A stretch of DNA of 64,000 nucleotides, from contig JAHLKH010000020.1 of NCBI GenBank assembly GCA_025526915.1, positions 62,001-126,000 on the forward strand, read 5' to 3'. Positions within the stretch are counted from its first letter, which is position 1, and each line of letters opens with the position of its first letter. A program made the translations under genes and the position numbers. Origin of the DNA: Entophlyctis helioformis. Its lineage: Eukaryota; Chytridiomycota; Chytridiomycetes; Chytridiales; Chytriomycetaceae. The notes under the pieces are model-generated. The model ran no database searches. It was not told the DNA's origin and saw only the letters and a program-made list of their open reading frames with translations. Below are positions 8,646 through 19,008 of this stretch, piece after piece.

Positions 8646-11177
8646 ATGGAGGGCTTCCCGCTGGTGCTCGCCATCTTCTACGCCGAGTTCCATCCCGTGC
8701 AGGGCCCCAAGGTCGTCTTCGAGGTGCCCGAGGGCTTTGTGCAGTCGTCCATGGCCGGCGGCGGCGGCGGCGGTGGCGGCGCAGGCGCAGGTGGCGGCTC
8801 GCTGTCTGCAAGCACGCTTCTGTCGCCAGACTCGTTGACGCTCGGCCTGCAGACCTTCACTCCGCTGGCGCCGACGCCTACGCTGCCGTCTGCAGCTGCC
8901 GCACCGCCTGCCGCCACGGCTACGGCCACGACTACCGCTGCTCCAGCACGCACCCCGTACCCCGAGGCGTCTGCAGCAGACGCAGCGGCCATCGACGGCA
9001 GGGAGAGCGCTCTGTCGTTTCTCTTGACTGGCCCGCTGTCGGTGTCGCTGGCGGTTACCGACAGCCTGACTCCGACACCGGCTCCTCCAACGCCGCTGGA
9101 AACGCTCGCCGACGGCCCTGCTCTGGCCTCGTCGCCGGCTGCGTCGCCGTCACGAGCCGCCACAGCTGCTGCTGCCGCCACCACCACTGATCCTGTGCTG
9201 TCTGGACCGGCCCCGATCGCACCAGCCACATCTTCGACACCTGGATCTGCGTCTGGACCTGGATCTGTGGCTGCATCTGGAGGGCTCGCCCAGTCGGCGG
9301 CACAGACTGGACAGACAGAACCGGCCGGATTGTTGGCAGTCCAGCCGCCCATGAGCCGCACGCTCTCTGGAGCAAGTGGCAGCCACGCCATCTCGGAGCT
9401 TCCCTCGATCCGCGCGTCCACACCGCTCGCAACCGCCGCTCCCACCACGCTCATGTCGTCCCTCTCCCACAGCTCGATGCAGCCGGTGCAGGCGTATCCG
9501 CAGCCGGGCCTGCACCCTCTGCCGTTCAACCGGCCCGCCGTCATTTCCACGGCCGATCTGCAGGATCCGTCGCTGGACTTTGACGCCATCTCGGAATACA
9601 TCATCCCAAAGAGCCATCTGTGCAACCGGCTCGTCACGCTGTCGACGACGCATTACAAGGTGGTCGGGCATCCCGTGCTCCTCGAAAACACAAAATACGA
9701 GCGGAATGCGCTCTTGTTTAACCTGTGTTTTGTGTTTGAGCGTGGTGCCATTACGGCGTGCTACGAGCAGGTGGTGTGCAAGATGGCGCGCGTCCTCAAG
9801 TCGCTCGAGGTATGGCCTCCATCGCATAAACTCTGCATTTTGCTTGTGCCTTGTTTTGGCCGGCTGGTCCAGGACGGGAAGCTCTGCATATGCTGATAAC
9901 CAGCCGCACAGGTCGAGAGCGAGTTTCTGCATAACGCGACCACCAAGGCGTCCATACTCAACATCATCGAGCAGTTGCTGGAGGACCTCAATTCATACAA
10001 TGAGTGCCAGATTCCCATCAGTATGCGGCCCTTCTTGGTCGACTGATTGCCAATGGGGAGTTGCTGACTCGTGTGCGGTATGGCTGCAGATGATGCCAAT
10101 ATGATCAATGTCAAGCTGTTTCCGCAGTACCCGACGCCAGCACCTGTGTTTGACTGCCAAGTGCCCGTCGCGATGCTTGATCTCAAGGCAATCATGGACA
10201 AGCACTGGGACCTAACCATGCGGCGTGTACGTCGGCAGGTCTTCTCGCAGCCTGGCTATCGTGGCTGGCTTCTGACACGCATGCCTTGACAGGTGATTCC
10301 GTTCATTGACGGAGTCAACTCTGTCAGGCGGATAGGCGTGCTGGCGGATGTCAACATTGCTCTCGTGAGACTCGCCATCCAGCATCTTCTCTACTACGGC
10401 TGTGTGCGGTTGATTGACATCTTTCAGGCATGTGCACTCCTCCTCCTCCTCCTCCTCCCTCTGTCCATTTCGCACTTTCCTGACGTGCTCACACTCTGTA
10501 TGCATCCATCCGCGCCAGTTCTCCAATACGTATAATGTCATGTCGAGTGTGGCGACCATGCTCTCGTCGGAAGAGTCGCAGATGGACTGCATTCAGTTTG
10601 TCCGCAAGCCCAACATGCCCATGCCGTCGTTTGGCGCTGTGTTTGCCCTGTACTGTTCGCTAAAAGGCGGACTCAAACTGTCAGAGTGGATCCAGGACAA
10701 CCGCTCGGCTGCACTGGCGCTGATTGACATCAGGTGGGTCTCGGCTGTCTGGAATGCGCAAGTCAGCATCGAGAGTGATGCTCACTCGCACAATGGCCTG
10801 ATCGTCCGTCCGGCAGACGGTTTATTGCGTATGGCATCCTCAAGGGGTTCGTGTACCGCGTCCACCAGTATCCCGTCCTCACGCTCAAGAGCACGGATGG
10901 GGCCCTGATGGCTGCAGATCCATCCCTATCACGCATTTCCAGGTAGGGCCACGCCACCCCTTTCTTTTTCTTGCTGCCATGCTTGCTGCCATGTATGGAC
11001 ACGCACGCGTGCAATCCATCGCTCTGACACGCGCCAACCTGCCTCACTCGCCCGACTCGGACTAGTCTGCTGAACGGCCAACACCACTTTGACGACCTGT
11101 GCACAAGACTGCAATGCACAAGGGCCGATTTGGAGCACCGGCTCTCGCAGTTTGGTACATACTATATTCTCAAATGA
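8646..11177 (+). CDS. NPR2: Nitrogen permease regulator 2 (GATOR1/SEACIT subunit)
   Basis: NPRL2/Npr2 forms, with Npr3 and Iml1, the GTPase-activating complex that turns down TORC1 when amino acids or nitrogen are scarce, at the vacuole surface. Seven exons: 8646-9809, 9912-10020, 10090-10226, 10293-10427, 10519-10733, 10817-10942, 11066-11177; 665 residues. Family motifs: MEGFPLVLAIFYAEFHPVQG PKV at the start, DFDAISEYIIPK, KYERNALLFNLCFVFE, WDLTMRRVIPFIDG, AIQHLLYYGCVRLIDIFQFSN and VYRVHQYPV. The start at 8646 matches the family. Between residues about 37 and 309 lies a low-complexity Ala/Thr/Pro/Ser/Gly insert absent from yeast and human proteins. Intron 10428-10518 begins with GC (CAG|GCATGT). 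It converges with the zinc-finger gene. Confidence 0.93.
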
Positions 11178-11406
11178 ATACCCTGTGCAACGCGTCGTCG
11201 TCCAGAAAAGTCACTCAACATGCATCACGGTGCCTATTAGAGCTGTATTAAACAAGGCGGATAGCGAGGGACGGCAGGTGTTGGTTTACGTGTGGAATAC
11301 TACTAGCGAAGTGGGATGGGTAAAGTAAGCAAATAGCGAAAGGCGAGTGGGAAAGCAGGAGAGTACGAGCCGTGAACGACTGCCAAGAATGGGATTATAG
11401 ACCATG

Positions 11407-13155
11407 TCAACCGTAGGCGCCACGACCACGGCCGCTCGGCAACGAGTTGACCGCCTCGCCAAACACGCTGCTGTTGGCCATTGGTGCGTTGGTGTACTCG
11501 TGCTGATAGGTGTATGTGTCTGGCTTGTCAACAGGCGAGTAGATGGGCTCATCACTGCGCACCATGTTGCTCGTGTATGCATCGGCGCCGGCCGGTGCAT
11601 TGCGCACCATATGTGAGCATTTCGGGTTGTTGATTGACTTGAGGTGTCGCACCAGTGCATCCTGGCGTGTGAACGCTCGAGCGCAGAACTTGCACGTGTA
11701 TGGCTGCACGCCACGGTGTGTACGCTCATGTCTACAGCAAAGCATGTGTGTTTCACGGTTAGCCGTGCGTCTACAACGACACATGGTTTTGTGAGAGATG
11801 GGAGAGGCTCACCGTTTGAGATCGTGCAGACGTCCAAACCTTTGGCCGCAGTCTTGGCACACAAACGGCCGTTCTCTCGTATGCACGTTCATGTGCGACT
11901 TGAGATTGTGTCGGCGCGTAAAGATGCGGCTGCATTCGGTGCACGGAAACGTGTCATCAGTCAGCGTATCAGATGCCCTACGTCGGCCGTGCTGGTCTGC
12001 CGATGGGGGAGCGCCAGTGTTGCTCTTGTCGCTCTCGCCATCGGTGCATTGACTGTTGTCGTTGCTGATCATGCCATCGTCATGGATGCCGTCTGGACTG
12101 GTGTGGTTGTTGGCAGATGCTGGGGTTTCGAGCCTAGCCGTATCACTGGATTGAGGAGTTGCTCTACCTGGCAGGGCCGAGACCAAAGACTCGCGCCGTT
12201 CACTCGCAGGGATGTCGATCTTGAGGCGAGCGCTGTCTTTGGTGCCAATGGGCCGAGCGAGAATGTAGTGAGACCGTTCGTTCTCTGCCGGTCGAGACAA
12301 CACCGACTTTGCGGTTGTATGGATTCTTCCTTTCTGGCCAGTGAAGCGGCCAAGGACATGGTGTTTATGCTCGCTGTTTTGTGCATGGGGCTGGGTCGCA
12401 GGATCATTGCTTCGAGGCTCGCGGTGGAAATGGGGCGGTTGCTGTGCGTTGACATGCGCGTATCCAAGCTGATGTGGTTGCTCACCATAGCCATAAGGAG
12501 AAATCGTGGATCGCGGTGCTGAGCGCGGAGTATGGGGCGGTGGGCCGGCTGAGAGCACGTGATCGGCTGGTCGGCTGTAATGGTGATAGGTATCAACGGC
12601 CGATCTTGGCTGGGATAGGTGTTCCATGGATCCCGTCCCGTGGTGGGGAGGCTCGTTGGACAGAGGAGAATAGTACTGACTGTAGTTGTGGAGCGTGTGG
12701 CGGGCTGGTGGCGGGTATTGAGTTTGGCCGTCTGTATGCTGCGGAGGTTGTTGCTGGGGTTGTTGTTGCGGAGGTTGTGGTGGGGCTGGAATGCTCGGGT
12801 CGCGCAGAGCGTGGCTAGGTGTATACCGTGACGAATCCAGATTGAGTTGCTGTGCGATATTGCGCGGGCCGTAAGGATGGGTTTCTGGCGGGTAGCCCGT
12901 CTGGTACGCATACCGAGGTGGCTGGCCTGGATAGGGGAATGGCTGATGCGGCGGTTGGTATGGTTGCTGCTGGGTAGGCGGCTGGTGCGGGGGATGGACG
13001 CTTGAACGAGGGCTGTAGCTGATGCCCCGTGTTTCTTGCCGTGGGGACCAGAAGTGATGCAGTTGCAGTGGCTGCTGTGGCTGATGGTTGAGTTGCGGGT
13101 CGGACGGCCTGCTATGCTGCAGCAGCTGCTGCTGCATGTGCTGCTGCTCGTACAT
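11407..13155 (-). CDS. C2H2 zinc-finger transcription factor, Crz1-like
   Basis: Nuclear DNA-binding protein of about 555 residues in two exons (11813-13155 and 11407-11731, intron 11732-11812). The first ~330 residues are rich in Gln, Pro and His with Tyr/Ser/Gln tracts, typical of activation regions. Three fingers follow: FPCTECSRIFTRRHNLKSH, then FVCQDCGQRFGRLHDLKRH, then CKFCARAFTRQDALVRHLK ending in a cysteine (NNPKC) rather than a histidine. Finger order, linkers and this closing C2HC-like finger resemble calcineurin-responsive Crz1/Prz1. I did not find a convincing calcineurin docking motif, so the calcium role is an inference from the fingers. The intron falls inside finger 2 (LK-R|H). 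The start is uncertain: TAG precedes the ATG at 13155, and a 5' exon cannot be excluded. Confidence 0.75.
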
Positions 13156-13794
13156 CTATCTGAGCGTCAGAGGGTGGGAGTGAGCGCAAGAGTGCTGTTG
13201 CCGTTGGTGTCGAGGTTGTCGCTGTTGTCTGGCTCGTCGGAACGGACGTTTGGATTACAAATGGAGCATTGGTGTTGGCGCATTGACAGCGACGCGCTTG
13301 CCGAGAAGCACGCGGAGGGCGGAGGTCGGAGGGCGGAAAAGAGGGTGGAGGTGGCTGAGCCATGGTCGCTGAGTCGGGAGGTCGTGCCGAAGGGTAGTGC
13401 CGCTTTCACGCGGTGGCTGCCATGCAGTAGCGGGATCTCGGATGGCTGTGGCAGGAGGAGGGCGGGCAGGGCATGCCGGGCTTGGTGGGGTATCTCTGAC
13501 CATCGGCTGATGTGACGACCAAGGAGGCTGACTCAGCATAGACCGACAGCCAGCCCACCAGCCACTGCCATGCAGCGTTCCATGCATCGCTGCTGCACGA
13601 CAAGCAGAAGACGGCGGTAGCCAGGCAGCAGGTCGGGAGTGTGCGACGCAGAGGCTCGTCTTGACGGACAGGCGGGCGGGCGGGGAGGTGGACCGACATG
13701 CAGACGGACAGACAGAGAGATGGACGGGGATGTATGAATGCATGCATCCTTGCAGCAGCTACAGATCGCACAGCCGCTGCCGCACATCGCGCCT
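13156..13794. other. Intergenic stretch upstream of the zinc-finger gene
   Basis: About 640 bp without a gene I can support. It probably holds the promoter and 5' leader of the minus-strand zinc-finger gene. A minus-strand reading near 13170-13290 contains CSICNPN and Asn/Asp-rich residues and could belong to a 5' exon, but no donor-acceptor pair joins it cleanly. Around 13540-13750 there are short direct repeats of GGACAGGCGGG and GACAGACAGA type. Confidence 0.4.
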
Positions 13795-14201
13795 GGCCAG
13801 CAGCCCGCTCGGAACCAAGAGCCGTCGGCCGTTGTCTGTTGTGCGGAGAGCAGCATGGCCATGGCACTCCTGTCTGCGGGTGGCAGTGGCTGTGGCGTGA
13901 AGTGGTTTCTGTAAAGCGATGCGTGGGCCATGGCTGGGAACCACGGGCGAGACGCATCGATCGGCACATCCGCATGCTCTTGCAGCAGACTGACCAATGC
14001 TCTGTGCAGACACTCGCTGCCACCAAACCACCACTCGTCGCGTCGCCCATCCCCGAGTGCCGTCCACTGCTGGAACATGGCAATGCGAACGCGTCCAACC
14101 ACAACAAGCTGCCCTTCAAGCTTCGTCTCTCCATCTCTCTCTCTGGCCATCTCGTCGCTGCTCTCAAGCATCCGTCTAGCCCTTCTCGTGCCATCTCCAC
14201 A
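13795..14201 (-). pseudogene. Partial gene of unknown family within copy A
   Basis: Minus-strand reading frame starting around MLESSDEMARERD (ATG at 14171, open upstream to about 14200) and running to about 13830. Recognisable stretches: GQLVVVGRVRIAMFQQWTAL, DEWWFGGSECLHRALVSLL, DASRPWFPAMAHASLYRNHF. It is Trp/His/Arg-rich with no obvious membrane segment. Past QQTTADGSW the two copies lose similarity, so the real 3' end is missing or altered here. Upstream, in another frame, a stretch reading HRAVDINSG is also shared by both copies, which suggests an earlier exon or a frameshift. I call it a fragment or decayed copy of an unknown gene, not a functional CDS. Confidence 0.5.
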
Positions 14202-14324
14202 CTGCTCTCTTCACAGACTCTTGTCTTTGCATCCCAATACACCACTGTTGATGTCGACTGCTCGATGCAGACGAGTTCCCTGTCGTGCTCGCCGTCGTGA
14301 GCCACAGCTTCGCAGCCAATCGAG
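13795..14324 (-). repeat. Duplicated segment, copy A
   Basis: About 520 bp shared, in the same orientation, with 18342-18861, at roughly 95% identity by eye; one run near 14040-14195 is identical. Only the edges differ, plus a one-base indel near 13828 and an 11-bp insertion near 14303 (CACAGCTTCGC) present here. On the minus strand both copies read MLESSDEMARERDGETKLEG from 14171 and go on through ALVSLLQEHADVPI and ASLYRNHFTPQPLP. Nine codon differences in that frame split six synonymous to three replacement, while the neighbouring frames show replacements, so this frame was a real gene. I do not recognise the family. The copies flank the TMEM135-like gene. Confidence 0.85.
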
Positions 14325-14438
14325 CGATGGTTTCCCATCCTCAACAAAACAGCATTGCACAACTGGGCATCTGTGGACTGAGGCGGCATCCGAGGGTTTC
14401 TGAAGCAGCCCACAGCCACGCAAGCAACGGCCGCCAGC

Positions 14439-17104
14439 ATGTCCGGCCCCAACCTCTCGCTGTACGAGAACTTTATCGAGAGCATTGCGCATGTGCTCTC
14501 GCAGGCCCTCACCGACGATGAGACCGAGAAGCTGCTGTCGTCGTTCACGGCCCTGCAGCAGCGTCTGCGCCAGTTATCAACGTACGTTCTCCGCGTTTGG
14601 CTCGGCTTGGCTTGGCTTGGCTTGGCTGGACTTGGCTGGCAGCATGCTGTCACACGGCTGCTACTGTCGGACCGCCTGTGTCTGCTGCATGGACTGCCGG
14701 GCTGACTGCCGTCTGACTGCCGTATCTTGCTCGCGGTGCTGGTGGGATATCTGTGCGGTGGCTCTCGACTATGGCACGGTGGCGGTGACCATGTCACGGT
14801 GGCGGTGGCGACAACAACAGCGACAACTTGTGCCGCCTCGAGGCCCAGACACGAGTCAAAAAGGTCGTCTGCAAGCACCCAGGCCCGTGTGCGTCCAATG
14901 CGCTGCGAGCCGTGGTGCGCTCGTTTATCATCACCTACGGTGCGTCGACTGCTGGCTGCTGCGCGTGCTCTGTTTGTGTACTGGCACTCGCCGCCGCCTC
15001 TCAATCCGGCATCGGCCATCAACGGCGCATCGGGTGTCCATCAGATGACTGCTCACGAGATGGCCGAGGCGACCGGCCGCACAGATCTCGCCTGATCGTT
15101 GCCTGATCCTTGCCCGATCCCACTTGGATGGCAAGCGCCGCTTGCTGACCCGACTCCACTCTCTCGATGCTGCACACCTCTCCCTGCGTGCTCGGCCACC
15201 AAACCACCAGGCCTCAAACACGCTCTTGGCTTTGTGCCGGCCATCTTGACCGGCAAGGCTTTCAAAGAGTAAGCCACGCAGCTCGACATTGCTGCTGCAG
15301 TCTTCGTTCACTCACGCCTGCATTCAACCCGCCACGCTCAACCAGGCCGCGTGTGCTGCTCAAGATCGGAGGCCGCGACACGACATCCTTTGCGCTGTTC
15401 ATGTCCTTCTTCATCGCAACCTACAAGGGCATGCTCTGCACGCTCCGCAACCTGCGCCAAAAGAACGACAGGTGGAACGCCTTTATCGCAGGGTGTTTTG
15501 CGGGCACAAGTATCCTGCTCGACGCGAACCGATCACGACGCACCATGATTGCGCTGTACCTGTCGACCCGCACCGGGCATTTCCTGTCGAGATGGGTGTG
15601 GCGCGCACACTTGTCCAAATGGGTCGATAAGCTCGGCTTCAGAAACCCCAATGCGGGCAAGGCCGTTACAGCTGCATCGGGTGGTGCGATGGGCAAGGTC
15701 GGCGATGTGCACATCACCAATGGCGAGATGTCTGTCGGTATTCGCGGCGACGAGCAGCTCGTATTGAGCGATGGCCGCGGCCCGCGCTTGCTGGGCGATA
15801 CGGAACGGCGGACGTCTGGCGTCAGTGGCAGTGTGAATGGCTTGGCACAGGGCAGTCGAGGCGCCAAGTTCTCCATGGGACCAGCGAGCACGCTGACGAG
15901 TCGCGAGGCTGAGCTTGCCGAGTTTGAGGATGTGGACGACCACCACCACACTCACCATCCGCTGCGCAAGTTTATCAGACAGACGAGCGGCGTGCTTGTG
16001 ATGATGATCTCGTCGGCACAGATCCTGAATGCGTTCTTGTGCGAGCCGGACACGCTTGCGGTGAGTTGCCCCGTGCCCGCAGCTGTCTGGCAGATGGCTT
16101 GCAGCAGGCTGACTCGTGGCCCTCGCGTCACAGAAACCATACTACTCGTTCCTGCTGACTCACGGCGGCATGCGTGCGTCGCAACCTACTCGGCCGCACG
16201 AGTTCCTGGCGGCTCTGTCCAGCACCGTCAAGGCATGCCCCAACATGGAGTCGACAAAGTACCTGCCGATCCCTGACGGCGCGCCGTTTGAGGACTCGCT
16301 GCCACCGGGTCTTGACTTGGACATGGTGCTCAAGTTCAAAGACTACCTCGGCCAGCACAAGCATGAGAATATCATGTGCTCGTTCCAGCATGCGCACACG
16401 GCCAGTTGCTGGACGGCTGCGGCTGGCGCGTTCTCGGACGAATGGGTCCGCGCCTTGTCGCTGTACGCGCCACTCAACGCGGTAAGGCACATCATGGCGT
16501 GGACGTGGACGTGGACGTGGATGGACGACAGATCCGTCTACTGACTGTGACACACCCCGCACCGGCACGCAGGTCATGACGGTCATCTTCCGAGGCACCA
16601 AGATCATCAAATCGCCAACAAAGTCGGCCATCAACTACGCCAAGTCCACGCTGCGCTCGACGCTCTTTCTCACCTGCTACGTCGCGAGCGGGTGGTCTGT
16701 CCTCTGTCTGTTCCGCAACCTCGCCGGCCACGACCGGAGCTGGATGTACTACGTCAACGGTCTCATTGCGGGGTCGATGGTGCTCATTGAAGTCCCCGGC
16801 CGCCGTCTCGAGCTTGGCCTGTACTGCCTGCCGCGCGCCATCGAGAGCCTGTGGCACTCGCTCGGCAAGCGCGGGTACGTGCGCAACATCCCGTACGGCG
16901 AGGCGGTGTACTTTTGTCTGTCAACGGGCGTGCTCATGACGCTGTACCAGTCGGATCCGGGATCCATCCATGAAGGGTAAGTCGGGCGGTGTGCACGATC
17001 GGCCGGCTGGCTTCACTTGATGCTTGTGCTGACTGGCTAGTTGTGTGTGTGTGTGTGTGTGCAGGTACCGCAAGGTCATGTACCGCTTCTTTGGCGTCAA
17101 CTGA
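14439..17104 (+). CDS. TMEM135-like multi-pass membrane protein
   Basis: About 608 residues from seven exons: 14439-14581, 14821-14939, 15211-15268, 15346-16060, 16134-16481, 16573-16976, 17065-17104; every junction keeps frame. Family signs are the Cys-rich CKHPGPCASNALRAVVRSF element near residue 58, then GLKHALGF, RNLRQKNDRWNAFIAGCFAG, and in the second half MTVIFRGTKIIKSPTKSA, MYYVNGLIAGSMVLIE and PYGEAVYFCLSTGVLM. Human TMEM135 acts in peroxisomal and mitochondrial membrane dynamics and lipid handling; the fungal role is not established. A hydrophilic loop of about 130 residues (near 15680-15960) separates the halves and contains DDHHHTHH. Introns 14582-14820 (239 bp) and 14940-15210 (271 bp) are longer than most here. 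It is flanked by the two copies of the 520-bp duplication. Confidence 0.85.
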
Positions 17105-17119
17105 CACTGCACGCTGGCC

Positions 17120-17125
17120 AATAAA
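17120..17125 (+). terminator. Poly(A) signal of the TMEM135-like gene
   Basis: AATAAA begins 16 bp after the stop codon. Confidence 0.5.
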
Positions 17126-17146
17126 CCCGGTTCTCATACCACTACC

Positions 17147-17199
17147 CCTGGTGGAATCGCTGTGATTGGTCAACTCCTGGTGGAATCGCTGTGATTGGT
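17147..17199. promoter_or_regulatory. Tandem 29-bp repeat carrying two CCAAT boxes
   Basis: The unit CCTGGTGGAATCGCTGTGAT followed by TGGTC occurs twice, 29 bp apart (17147 and 17176). Each copy has ATTGG (CCAAT on the minus strand) at 17165-17169 and 17194-17198. CCAAT boxes bind the HAP/NF-Y complex, so this may be a promoter for a minus- or plus-strand transcript in the following stretch. Confidence 0.45.
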
Positions 17200-17415
17200 C
17201 GATCTAGAGAGCCCTTGCTCGGTGCAGACACTGCGCGATGCGAGCACAGCAGCAACGCGCCATGCCAGATCCAGACGCTGGTGCACTTGCCGCCCAACTG
17301 TACACAAGCAACAACGAGTCCAACGACGGCGACGACAGCGCAGGCGACAGCACGGATATGGGACAGCACTCGCTTGCTGGTCGAGTCCTTCAGGGGAGAC
17401 GACGAGGCTCACTGC

Positions 17416-18060
17416 TCAAGGTGGCATGCCAGCAGGCCGTCGAGCGGGCCGTCCCAGAGAAGCGTGCCCAACAAGCCGGGCGGACAGAAGGCAGGCTGCA
17501 GACAGGCAAGCAGGTGCGTTGACTCGCTGTCTGTCCAGGCATGCTCCATTGCCTGTGACGACGACGACAGCACAGCAGTCTGACGGCCGTGTCTGTGTGG
17601 TCTTGGCACTGACTGTGTGCTGTCTGATGGTCCAAACAGCAAGGGACGTCGGCAAGACGGCCGTGAACAGGGCGATCTGGTTGTTGTTCAAGAGGACAGC
17701 GAGAGCATTGGCATCGCAGGACCAAGCTGCCTGGTGCTTTCCGACTGCGACATGGGATGCAGCAGCAGCAGCGATGAGCAGCCACTGAGACGTGCTCAAT
17801 GGGCCGATCCTCAGAGTTGGCTGCAGGAACTGCTTGCTGAACAGCTGGATTGACATGCCGACTTGGATGCCAAACAAGACAGTCGCAGCACACTCGATGA
17901 GCAGCACACTCGGCGACACTGATCCAGGCGAGATTGGTGAGGAGGACGCGAGTGCTGGCAGGCGTGTCTGGCCACATTGCACTTGGTGTGATGGCATCTT
18001 GGATGCGATCCACTGACCAGCAACTGGAGTGGCCAGACAGACCAAGCACTCTCCATTCAT
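17416..18060 (-). CDS. Possible membrane protein of unknown family
   Basis: Minus-strand open frame of about 214 residues whose middle looks like a membrane protein: PSVLLIECAATVLFGIQVGM, QWLLIAAAAASHVAV and NNNQIALFTAVLPTSLAVW are hydrophobic segments spaced like three helices. The C-terminal third (Arg/Cys/Ala-rich) looks non-coding, so the true gene probably has introns and a different 3' end; a further hydrophobic minus-strand reading lies at 17240-17369. A competing plus-strand reading starts at 17238 (MRAQQQRAMPDPDAG) and resumes near 17640, but the phases do not join. I do not recognise a family. Confidence 0.3.
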   Translation of the reverse strand: MNGECLVCLATPVAGQWIASKMPSHQVQCGQTRLPALASSSPISPGSVSPSVLLIECAATVLFGIQVGMSIQLFSKQFLQPTLRIGPLSTSQWLLIAAAAASHVAVGKHQAAWSCDANALAVLLNNNQIALFTAVLPTSLAVWTIRQHTVSAKTTQTRPSDCCAVVVVTGNGACLDRQRVNAPACLSAACLLSARLVGHASLGRPARRPAGMPP

Positions 18061-18341
18061 TCAACAACCACAACGACGATGATGGCGACGATCCTGACGA
18101 TCGAGAAGAAGAAGTGGCTGGTCAAGACGGCCAAGGAAGTCACCGACCTGCTGTCCATTGTGCAGTAGATGCCATCATTGCGTCTGGTGGATGATGGATG
18201 TTGAATGAAGTTACGTGTCTGTCATTCTGCAGCCATCGGGCTGCCACTTGGTCCTGCGGCTGCGGTGCCTGCCGCCTTGTGCCTGCAGAGCCCTCTGGTC
18301 ATCGCAGCATCTACTGATGGTGGCGAGGAGATGGCTGCCAT

Positions 18342-18861
18342 GGCCAGCAGCCCGCTCAGAACCAAGAGCCGTCGCCGTTGTCTGTTGTGCAGAGAGCAGC
18401 ATGGCCATGGCCCTCCGGTCTGCGGCCGGCAATGGCTGTGGCGTGAAGTGGTTTCTGTAAAGCGATGCGTGGGCCATGGCTGGGAACCACGGGCGAGACG
18501 CATCGATCGGCACATCCGCATGCTCTTGCAGCAGACTGACCAAGGCTCTGTGAAGACACTCGCTGCCACCAAGCCACCACTCGTCGCGTCGCCCATCCCC
18601 GAGTGCCGTCCACTGCTGGAACATGGCAATGCGAACGCGTCCAACCACAACAAGCTGCCCTTCAAGCTTCGTCTCTCCATCTCTCTCTCTGGCCATCTCG
18701 TCGCTGCTCTCAAGCATCCGTCTAGCCCTTCTCGTGTCGTTCCCACACTGCTCTCTTCACAGACTCGAAGTTCTGCGGGATCCCAAACATGCCACTGTTG
18801 ATGTCGACTGCTCGATGCAGACGAGTTCCCTGTCGTGCTCGCCGTCGTGAGCAGCCAATCG
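18342..18861 (-). repeat. Duplicated segment, copy B
   Basis: Second copy of the segment at 13795-14324, same orientation, 4.5 kb away on the other side of the TMEM135-like gene. Its minus-strand frame from 18717 reads MLESSDEMARERDGETKLEG and keeps the copy A protein with three replacements (F to L in DEWWFGG, P to A and S to R near ADR). Upstream on the minus strand copy B reads AVDINSGMFGIPQNFESVK (about 18745-18810) in a second frame, which is more protein-like than the same place in copy A. This suggests a one-base break or a lost intron between two parts of one gene. Past AQQTT the frame differs from copy A because of a one-base indel. Confidence 0.85.
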
Positions 18862-19008
18862 AATCAGTACTGCATTGAAGGACATCGAGATCCGAATCCA
18901 CTCGTCCAGTCAAGATCCCATTCCCCATTTTGTCCGCAACCACCGCAACCAACGCCCGGCGTTTCCGCTCTTCTCCCCCACAGGCTGAACTCAAGCTAAA
19001 CGCAAGCC

